From a virus, in IMG/VR virus record IMGVR_UViG_3300020601_000030, positions 1 to 36,803 of that record: DNA of 36,803 nucleotides; one strand, written 5' to 3'. The notes under the pieces are model-generated. The model saw nothing but the letters and a program-made list of their open reading frames with translations, did not search any database and was not told the DNA's origin. Within the stretch, counting starts at the first letter, position 1. Every line of letters starts with the position of its first letter. Both the position numbers and the translations under genes were made by a program. Below, piece after piece: positions 1 to 10,000 of the stretch.

Positions 1-306
1 AGATTAGAATCTTTTTCTAATAGATTAAGCCTTAACGGTCTTATTGAAAATGATCCCGAAAGTGATCTTAATATATACATAGATGACGGTGTTATATCTT
101 GGAAAAAAGGACAAACATTTAAAATAGTATTTGACACGATAAACATGTTAGGTAATAATATTAAAATTTGGACTAGCACTACTACTAACTATGACGTGTT
201 AGTGGCTGATATAAACCCTAGTCAATTAATAACAAATAAACCATATATTGAATTAGTATGTATTGATCCTGCTAATTATCAATTTGAAGCTGATATTTTA
301 AGATAA
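1..306 (+). CDS. 3' end of a virion structural protein (partial)
   Basis: An open frame runs from the first base to a TAA at 304-306 and gives the last 101 residues of a protein whose start lies outside the window. The visible part is beta-rich in composition (alternating hydrophobic/polar stretches, many Asn, Asp, Thr and Ile) and has no motif I recognise. The next gene starts one base after the stop, so the two are almost certainly co-transcribed. Its position directly upstream of several large virion proteins suggests a tail or baseplate component, but that is inferred from context only. Confidence 0.6.
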   Translation, partial: RLESFSNRLSLNGLIENDPESDLNIYIDDGVISWKKGQTFKIVFDTINMLGNNIKIWTSTTTNYDVLVADINPSQLITNKPYIELVCIDPANYQFEADILR

Positions 307-307
307 T

Positions 308-3300
308 ATGAACACTAATAACTCTATTTCTAATTCGCTCAAGAAACTACTTGAAATTAACTCTAATTCCTTAAAGACATTTGAGAGAATTAATGAGGCG
401 ATCACGACTGATCAAAAGGATGTACCTCTTGAGATACTAACAGATGAAGGCTCTAAAACAGTATATGTGCCCTCATTCGGTTATATGAAAAGAGAATTAG
501 AGAGATTAGATACTAATTTAAAATCTCTCTCTGGTTTAGGCAAAGGTAATACTAGAATTAAATTACCGGATGGTACATACCAAAATATCATAACTTCTAC
601 ACTAAAGACTCCAGCGAATGATATTACTTCATTTAATAGACCTATAAATTTTTCAACAAAGCCAAATTACTTTTTTGAAGATTTTTTAAATCCTATATTA
701 ACAACGAGTATAAATGTTAGTGGTCAAATACCAAATAACACTGAGAGAATTTTAGTTAAAAGGATTGTATTTAATTCTTCTAATGCAACAACTGTTGAAT
801 ACTTCAATACTAATTTTAAAAACCAGGATGGTTTAGATTATGAAACTGTAATTAGAGATATTGCAAATAATAATTTATCATATACTTTAGACGAAGACAC
901 AAGAGACTTGCCATATAGGAGCGCTCAATTTACGGGTAAATTTGATGTTTTAAAAATCAATAATTCTAAGAGAGAAGTAACTGTTGATGGTGTTGTTAAA
1001 AATAGAGCTATTAAATTATACACACTAGATAAATTAACGTATACTGATTCTACTAAAGATCTTATGGAAACTGAGATGCTTAGAATAGGAGATGAGTTGA
1101 TGGTTCAGAGTGGATCTAAAAATACTAGATATAGAATAACTAGAGTTGATGGTTCTACTAATCAAGTTGAATTATTGGTGGTAGAAGGATATGAATCTAT
1201 TAAAGTAGGTTCTAATCAATTAGGCATATATAAAAATGATAACTCTAATTTAAATATTAATATCAATGTTGGCTTTAATGAAAGATTATTGGTATTTGTT
1301 AAAGCGATTGATCCTGATTCAAAAATATTGGCTGAAAACTGGTCACCTGGAATTGGCCTATATACTAATGAATTAACACTCATTCAAGAAGATGGTTCTC
1401 AAATAAGATTAGATGATTATTACAAAGCTGAAGTTGCAGACTTTGGTAAATATATTTCAGCACTTAAAGAGGATTCTATTCCTCCGGCAACCCAGGGTAT
1501 CACACCTGATGCTCCATTGTTAGACGTTAACAACTTTAAGGTTGTGCAAATCAATGCTCACCTGACAGCTAATGATACTGCTGATAAGATTAAAAAATTA
1601 TCTGCTGATAAAGTTAATGTAGAAGAGAATATAAAAAAATTAGACGAGACTATTGTTAAAAAGAGGTCAGAAATGTCTACTAAGAAATATGATTCTACTA
1701 TTCAAAAAGATAAAGATAGAAACGAATTAAATTCTTTAATTACTCAAAGAACAAGTGAGACTAGTTTATATAATAGTATTGTAAATCAAATACAATCTTT
1801 AGCATCTGGTTCAAATGTAACTAAGATTGCACCTAAATACAGAGTTAGAGGATTTTGGGAAATACCATCATCAAAGAAAACTGCAGATACACTAGATCAA
1901 AATATTGTTCAATTCGTATTACAATATAGATATCTTTCAACTAGTGGTAAAGCTAGTGAAGTAACACAATTACCTTTCACTGAAGGTACTAGACAAAAAA
2001 CTGCAGTATTTTCTAATTGGAATGAAATTAAAACTAAGCCAAGAGATCGCTATAGAAATTCTGAAACTGGTAAATTTGAATGGCAAGATAGTTTAGTAGA
2101 AGATGCACAAGAAGTTAATTTTAATCAATTAGATTTACCTATTAATGAAGGTGAACTAATAGAGATTAGAGTCAAGTCTGTCTCTGAAGCAGGTTATCCA
2201 ACTAGTCCAATATACTCTGATTGGTCAGAAGCTATTACCATAGATTTCCCTATTACTGAAATAGACACTTCTAATGTAGAGACTTTATTAATGTCAAATT
2301 CAGCTGAAACAGCAGCAGTTAAAATATCTGAAGAATTAATTTCTAAAGGCGTATTTTCACATATTGACGATTCATTTAGCGCTAATGAAAAATATTACGC
2401 GCATAGTGCGACAAGTATCGCATCAGGATTTTTATCTAATGAACAAAAACCCATTTCAGTATATGATAAGATTGCTCAATTAGAAGCTCAAATAGCTGAA
2501 CTAAAAGGTACTGTAGAAGTTGAATTAGGTGAACTGGTCGTTAAAGTAATGGATGAAGATGGAACAGTAACCGTGATTAACAACGGTACTAAGAACCAAA
2601 TCTTTGCAGGGTATTATACAGATGAGGTTGCAAGTTTAACGGTTAAAAAGGGTCATATTGTCACTAAGACATTTAAGCTTTTATTAGAAAACACTAAAGC
2701 AACTAAATTAGAATTAGTGGCTAGATTAGTCGGTGACAGAAACTTACCGGCGTATAAATCCAGCGCAGCTGGAGATGCTATTACAGATAATGGATTTGGT
2801 GTAATGGTAAATGATTCTGGGACAGCAAACATAGATCCTAAGGTTGCATCTGATAACTATTATACATCTGAAGGTAAATACGATTTGGCTCCAATACAAT
2901 ATCAAAATATAGATACTTCATCTATTACATCATATGATTTATTAGCTGAGGCACCATATCAATCCGCACAAAGACGTGGACAATTTGTATATTCTAGATT
3001 TATGGATATTGCAAATCAAAATCCATTGTATGTTACCGAGTCATTATTAGAACCTGGTGTATCTAAATTAACTAATTATGAGTATGCATTAAGTTATGCT
3101 GATATGAATGTAGATAGTAATACTATTTCAATATTGTCGCATACTGGTAATGGTGAATCTGTTGATTTTATATGGACTGGAACATTTGGTAGAAATAACG
3201 GTAGCAATTTAGATCCTGAATTTTCACAATCAATGGTAGACGTGTGCAGCACTGCTACGGTAGGCGCTGCAAATTATAATAATGGACTATTTATACATAA

Positions 3301-4021
3301 AAGTCATCCAGATTTAGAAAACTTATATGTTGACTTTTTAGATAATGTTGCTGATCAAAACAATGTAACTGATGCTGAACAGAAAAATAACATTAAAACA
3401 CTCGTTGATAATGCTATTTATACAATGCCTATTACATCAACATATGCAACTGGAACAACATTTGTATACAGCGGTGTTAATTCATTGATTGGTAATTCTT
3501 TTTCTACTTCAGCTGTAAATTCTACTAAAGCAACACAACAGTTAGCATTCCAAAAAACATCTGAATTAATATCATTAGGTGGAGACAGAACATTTAAAAT
3601 GTCCTTTGATGCAAACGATCAATATCTATTAGGTGGAAGATCTTGTGGAGCATTTTTGTTTTTATCACCAATTAACTTAAATACATTAAGAGTTTCTGGA
3701 GATACTAAACAGAGTAATAAGATTATAGAAAAACGTGTCGGCGATTTAGATAATTCTAACGCTATTTCGGTAGATATTATATTCCAATATAGAATGACAG
3801 ACTATTTTGGTAATGATCCTGATTCAGATGTAGGTAGAATAGGCGGACAAGCTAAATTAAGATTTCCTAATCTAACATATACTAAAAAAATAGGATTGGA
3901 TATATTTGATAAACACGATCAACAGTTTTCATTTGATTTAGAAGTATTTGCTAAATATAGTCCTAAAGGTAAAAATTTAAATTCTATTAGAGCTGCTAAG
4001 TTGACCAGATACGGTGACTAA
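308..4021 (+). CDS. Large virion structural protein with FN3-like domain (1237 aa)
   Basis: A long protein of mixed beta and coiled-coil character. Residues about 428-500 are Lys/Glu-rich heptad-like helix. Residues about 508-655 look like a fibronectin type III-like domain, with the typical ending 'IEIRVKSVSEAGYP...SDWSEAI'. A second short coiled coil (KIAQLEAQIAELKG) lies near residue 720-740. The rest is Asn/Thr/Asp-rich beta structure typical of phage fibres and baseplates. No enzymatic motif was seen. The start ATG follows the upstream stop by one base and has no clear Shine-Dalgarno sequence, as in most genes here. It is probably a tail or baseplate-associated structural protein; the exact T4 counterpart cannot be assigned by eye. 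Confidence 0.7.
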   Translation: MNTNNSISNSLKKLLEINSNSLKTFERINEAITTDQKDVPLEILTDEGSKTVYVPSFGYMKRELERLDTNLKSLSGLGKGNTRIKLPDGTYQNIITSTLKTPANDITSFNRPINFSTKPNYFFEDFLNPILTTSINVSGQIPNNTERILVKRIVFNSSNATTVEYFNTNFKNQDGLDYETVIRDIANNNLSYTLDEDTRDLPYRSAQFTGKFDVLKINNSKREVTVDGVVKNRAIKLYTLDKLTYTDSTKDLMETEMLRIGDELMVQSGSKNTRYRITRVDGSTNQVELLVVEGYESIKVGSNQLGIYKNDNSNLNININVGFNERLLVFVKAIDPDSKILAENWSPGIGLYTNELTLIQEDGSQIRLDDYYKAEVADFGKYISALKEDSIPPATQGITPDAPLLDVNNFKVVQINAHLTANDTADKIKKLSADKVNVEENIKKLDETIVKKRSEMSTKKYDSTIQKDKDRNELNSLITQRTSETSLYNSIVNQIQSLASGSNVTKIAPKYRVRGFWEIPSSKKTADTLDQNIVQFVLQYRYLSTSGKASEVTQLPFTEGTRQKTAVFSNWNEIKTKPRDRYRNSETGKFEWQDSLVEDAQEVNFNQLDLPINEGELIEIRVKSVSEAGYPTSPIYSDWSEAITIDFPITEIDTSNVETLLMSNSAETAAVKISEELISKGVFSHIDDSFSANEKYYAHSATSIASGFLSNEQKPISVYDKIAQLEAQIAELKGTVEVELGELVVKVMDEDGTVTVINNGTKNQIFAGYYTDEVASLTVKKGHIVTKTFKLLLENTKATKLELVARLVGDRNLPAYKSSAAGDAITDNGFGVMVNDSGTANIDPKVASDNYYTSEGKYDLAPIQYQNIDTSSITSYDLLAEAPYQSAQRRGQFVYSRFMDIANQNPLYVTESLLEPGVSKLTNYEYALSYADMNVDSNTISILSHTGNGESVDFIWTGTFGRNNGSNLDPEFSQSMVDVCSTATVGAANYNNGLFIHKSHPDLENLYVDFLDNVADQNNVTDAEQKNNIKTLVDNAIYTMPITSTYATGTTFVYSGVNSLIGNSFSTSAVNSTKATQQLAFQKTSELISLGGDRTFKMSFDANDQYLLGGRSCGAFLFLSPINLNTLRVSGDTKQSNKIIEKRVGDLDNSNAISVDIIFQYRMTDYFGNDPDSDVGRIGGQAKLRFPNLTYTKKIGLDIFDKHDQQFSFDLEVFAKYSPKGKNLNSIRAAKLTRYGD

Positions 4022-4030
4022 TAAATCTGG

Positions 4031-4040
4031 ATATATAATA
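4031..4040 (+). promoter_or_regulatory. Recurrent ATATATAATA element, candidate phage promoter
   Basis: The 10-mer ATATATAATA, preceded by GG, lies in the 57-base gap between the 1237-aa and 2509-aa genes. The same 10-mer recurs at four other gene boundaries in this window. It resembles the T4 late promoter core TATAAATA. The promoter role is inferred. Confidence 0.4.
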
Positions 4041-4078
4041 CAGACATGAGTACTGTCTATATAAAAAGATTTAAATAA

Positions 4079-7000
4079 ATGGCAGCAACACCTACGGCAA
4101 TATTGATTAAAGTTAACGGTTATAATGACGGTCAAACGTCATGTGATAATAGATTAACAGATTCTTCAATTTCATTATATTACGATGCTTCTATAACACC
4201 ATCAATAGAAGTCGGTACAATATTATATGAGATATTTGACAGTGCAGTATTTGATGGTGGAGGCTTATGGCATGTCATTGATGGTGATACATTTTCTTTA
4301 CTAATAGGTGGAGATGGTACCGTAAGTGAAATATATGAATGTGCTACACCTTCTGCAACTCCAACACCTTCTCCAACGCCAACGCCAGAACCAACAATAG
4401 AACCAACTGCGACTGAAGTTGAGCCTACGCCAACTGAAACTGAAGTTGAGCCTACACCAACTGAAACTGAAATTGAGCCTACGCCAACTGAAACTGAAAT
4501 TGAGCCTACGCCAACTGCGACTGAAGTTGAGCCTACGCCGACCCCCACACCAGAGCCTACGGCTACTGAAATACCCCCAACTGCAACACCTACACCAACT
4601 GCAACACCTACACCAACTGCAACACCTACACCGACTGCGACACCTAATGGTGCGCCGTCTGCGATAGATGCAACATATGATATTAATTGGGGTGCTACTG
4701 AAGATATTACGTTATTTGGAACAGATGATCAAACTGATCAAGATAATTTAATTTATGTTATAGTTGATCAACCTACTAGAGGTATAGTTAGTCTTACTGG
4801 TAGAATAGCAACATATACACATACTTCGTCCACTATTGGTAGTGATTCTTTTACATATACTGTAGAGGATGAGGGCGGACAAATTTCACCAGAGGGTACA
4901 ATAACAATAAATCCGCTAAACGCAGCGCCAGTAATTCAAAATCCTGGAACTATTTTAGTAACTCAAAATGGATTTGTTAATTTTACGATTGAGGTAATTG
5001 ATACAGATAATGATAGTGTTTCAATAACTACAATATCTGATGTAAATAACGGTGTAATAGAATTTACTGGTGAAAATAACAATATTTTTAGTTATAAGTA
5101 TACACCATTATTAGGTTATTCGGGTGTAGACAATTGGATTATAAAGGCAACTGATTCTAAAGGCGCAGAGTCTACTCAATTAACAGTCTCTATAGATGTA
5201 GAGAGTGCTCCATGGATTTCTGTAAATTCAGGTTCATTTGGAAGTGATATAGATTCTATTTGTTTTGCACCTAAAAATAACATATCATACATATCTACAG
5301 AGGATGCAAATAACGTGTCACAAGTAGAAATAGGTATGTCAATATATAGTGACGTTAATTTAACTAATACTATAGTACCATCAAGCAGTATTAATAATTT
5401 ATTCCCAATTTCTGATAATTCAGCATCTGTTATATTGACAATAGATTCTAGTGGTAAAATTATTAAAATTAATGATTGTGGACCAGTTTCTACATCTAAA
5501 TCGACAGTTGTAAAATATTCTGTAAATTCTATTGCTTACTGTGACAATGATTTCCAATACTTAACGGTATGGTATCGCGGTGATATTGAAACATCGCCTC
5601 TATCATCATTAATAAGTGATGGAATTGAATTATTTAGCAGTGAATATGCTTCGAATTTATATCAAAGTACTAACGGATCTACTGTAACAGGATTAATAGA
5701 TAGCGGTATTTATAGCGACATTGATAGTGAAGTATATTACAAAAGATCTACGCTTAATACTTGGGGTGAAAATCCTGAAGGTGGATTAGAATGGGAATGT
5801 GGAGAAGCTGAAGAAACTTCAGTATTTAGTATAGTCGTTGATAGACCTCATTTAGATGGAACTGATATAAATAAATTTTGTAATTCGGATGTATACGAAA
5901 CTACTTTATGGTATACTAGACCATTGGGTTCTACTCCATTTGATAACTTATTAGATCTAGCAAAAAATAATACACCTGTTTATAAAACAGCATTAGGTGC
6001 AAGCACATTTGATCCTATTGATTTACACGAATCTAACATATTTAGTGTAGACTCAAATTATTTAGTTTGGGAAAACCAAGGAGACGATGTTAATTTATCG
6101 TGGTATGGTTATGATCTTACTAGTTTTGTAAGCGGTTCAAATATAACAGAGTATGGTACATGTGATGCATACCAAATACCCACTATTACGGAGAACGAAA
6201 TACAAAGAGAGGTTCCTAATGTAAATGATACGAATGTATTCTATGGGTTTATGTCTCTTAATCCTGAGATAGAATTAGGTAGTCAATATAATAATTTTAC
6301 TAAAACACTTTATTGGCCAATATATGTGATCGATGGATTACATACAGTCAATTCAGGAGACACTGGTAGTTATATTAAAACCTTTATAGATGAATTATCG
6401 TATGGTAATGTAATCCAACCAGAATTGACGGGTGAATGTTTAACATACGCTTATAAAATTACTGCAGAAGATTTAGACGATGCTGTTTATATTTTAAATG
6501 AATTTTTAATAAATAGTCAACAAAGGCCTACTATAACCGATGGTATTAGTTTAGGACTAAGCAGTGAGTCTTCAGTTCTTATATTTGAAAGTGATAAAAC
6601 TAGTCAATGTATAATTGGTGATAATGATCAATCTATTAATACCTACACATTTCCTATCGTCGATGGTTATGAAACTATTAATGCAGGTCCTAATTTTAAT
6701 ACACAATCTAATTATAATTTAGACAATGTTGCTAAGCCATTGTTAAGAACTAATCCAAAACTATCTGGAAATATTAAAATAGTTACTACTTCTAGTGATG
6801 AAGTTTATTTAGAAAGCATAAGTGCATCTAAAGAGTTGTCTAATATTAAATATAAAAAAAATAGTATTAATCCTGATGGCAATTACGGCGTTGATGTTTC
6901 TAGATTTTTTAAAGGTAATAAAACACCTTCTGATTTGATATATGAAACGTATAGGTCTCAATCTGATTTATCAGTATTAGATTCATATGAGAAACAAATA

Positions 7001-10000
7001 GAAGAAGCATATCAATACGGAACATCGTATAATTATTCTAAGAATTACGAAGAAGACTATAGAATATTTGCACCAATATGGGCAGATCAAAACATGCCCA
7101 ATAATTTTGTAATATTTAAAGTTAAGAATCCTTCTAATCAAACGCAGGTTTATGATAATAATACTGATAGAATATCTGATATTCTTAAAAACGCTGAGAT
7201 TGTTAAATCATTTGATTTGACTAAAAAATCAGCTCTCGGTAAATATATTAGAAATCACATTCAACAGGAAACTTTCCCTAAATCTCCAATAACTGTTTCT
7301 TTTGGTAAAAATGAAACTACTAAATTCAATGGTATCGACTTAAAGTCAGGAGAAATTACAAGCAAAGGGGAATACATCTATAAAGATTTTGTACAAGCTG
7401 ATAAGCCTATTATCGAGGCTAATGACTTTATTACAGATGGGTTCAGAAGAAATGATATATTATGTGCTAATTTACTAAATTTAGAATTTTTATTTGACGA
7501 TGATAATGCAAGTGAATATAGTGTAAATCGTTATTTCGGATTATACGTTGATGATATAAATTCAGGTATAGGTGAGATTAACTCTATTAATAATAATATA
7601 ATTAAATTTAGTGAGGTTTCTTCAATAGTAGATCCAGAAAAACCATTTACAGCAATACCTTCTCAAAAACAAATGACAACATCGCCAACACTTGGTTATG
7701 TAAAAATAAATGATGTTTATTATAAAATTTCTAACTCTGGTGTTTATGATACTGAAAAGTTTGAAGTTAAAATAGACAATACATCTGGAGAAATAGAAAA
7801 AAGTATTGGTATCTCACATACTGGTAGATCAATTTCTTTAACTAATACAAATGAAAGAGGATTTGATTTTGTTAAGATGTCTATTATTTCAAACCCAGAA
7901 AGTGCTGATAAAATAGCATTATTAGATTCTAGAGAAGAATCATATAAGTTTACCTTTATTAAACATGTTCCAGGTGAAACTGTTAATATAAACATAGGTG
8001 ACTCTACTGGAAATTATGCGCTTACGTTCAATAATGGTAATAATTTTAGTGAAACTAAAGAAAATATAGAAAATTCCTGGGAATTAATGTCTATTAAATT
8101 TTATCTAAATTTAGAAATAGATGAAAATGATGAATCTTTTGTTATTACAGAAAAACAAACCAATTTAGGAGATCTAAACATGTATGTCTATGGTACATTG
8201 GGTACTATAATTAGAGTTGATCAATTACAGACTAACGTTAATATTCAAAAAGGTACATATATTGCTAATTATACTTTACCAAAAGGCACATATAAAGGTC
8301 AGCAATACTCTTCACAGGGTAGTTTAGGTGAAGTTGCATCTGCATTAGCCGGAGCGATTGATCAAAATAGCGAAACATTAGATGCATATAACATAGGGTC
8401 AGATATCTGGGTCAAGAGTAAGGTGCCTGGTTATAAACTACTACAACATGCTGTTTTAGTTAATCTTCAAAATGTTATCGATTTTGTTAAAGTAGAAAAT
8501 CAAGATATTAATAACTTATTAAAACTTAGATCTGGAGAAAATACAATTCTCTCTCAATGGAGAGCACATTATTTATCAGGTGGTAATTCTACTGGAAAAT
8601 CTATTTTGGTAGATAATAATACATTAAGCGAAATTAGTGTAGGAGATTATTTAGAAACTAATTATAAAAATATATTTAATAAGGTCATAGATATCGTCGA
8701 GGATATTACTACACCTAATTCGGATAAATCTAAAATTATATTAGATAAAAAGTCTTCTTTGAAAAATGGAGAAGCTAGAGTATTCAATCAAAATATAGTA
8801 CAAATAGGCCTATTTTCTGCATATAACATATATGATATGAATTTTGATTTTTATGATAAATCAAATTCTGACTTAAAGGAATTAGTGTATGAAACTTTAG
8901 AAAATATAGATTATGAACCATATACGAATGCTATAAATAATATAGACAGTATAACTGGTGAATTTAACACTAAATTGGCAGCAACTGATATATTTGATGA
9001 TAATTTCGCACTTAACCCTGAAGATTATTTCTCTAATTTATCAGGTATTTTAAAAGAAGAGTCTAATGATGATGATGTTGCTGATAAAATAGAAAGTGAG
9101 TATGATAGATTAAAGGAGAATCAACTAAAAGAATTTGCTACTAATTCTAGAGTAGTTCCTAATATAAATAAGTGGGTTTTAAAAGATTCTTTAACTGTTA
9201 GAGATCAACCATATTATTTGAATGCTAATGAGGCTTTTGGTAGAACTAATTTTTCCCCAGATATAACTTCAACTTCTAGAAATAAAAATGATATGACCCA
9301 TGAGTGGTTCTATATGGATAAAATTCCAAAATATTTAAGATATGATCAATTAAATAGTACGTTCTCATATATTAATTATATCGAGGATTTTGAATTAACT
9401 CCAGATTTATTTAAAAGTGTTAAAAATGATTATTTTGATAAGTTTATGATTACCGAAGGTTTTGAAAAGAATCTAACGGTAGATGATCTAAACTTAATGA
9501 GAAACGATATTGGTAATTATAGTTTTATACAAAATATAGAGGACGACTTTAATAACACATTCTTTAAAACAGAATTAAAGAAAAAATATACATTAATAGA
9601 TGGCGGAGATACAAGCTCATTTGCTAGTACAATATTTAAAGGTCTTAAAGTTATTTTAAAAAATAGAAAGGAATTTATTAATAAAACAGCATTAGATTTT
9701 GTAAAAAGTAGCGAATTTAATGGATATAAATTTAGTATTTTATTAAAGACTAAAACAGATGTTAATGCAAATGACATAGATTTTGAGGTTATTCAAAATA
9801 AAAAATTCAAATTTGTAATATTCTTTATTACTGTAGATATTAGTGATTATTGGATTAAGGGTAACATGAATAGAAAACTCTTGTATGAATTAAATCATAA
9901 GATATTATATAATCACAGTGAAGGGGATTATGAATATGCTAATACTACATTCGACGGTGCACTTAATTGGAATCAAGCTGATTTTACAGGTAATACACCA

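Noticed and set aside
4180-4548. Minus-strand open frame rich in Val/Gly/Ser
   Set aside because: It is the reverse reading of the Pro/Thr-coding repeats of the 2509-aa gene, and its low-complexity composition mirrors them.
4419-4667. Plus-strand alternative frame with Leu/Arg/His repeats
   Set aside because: Frame-shifted reading of the same repeats inside a much longer gene.
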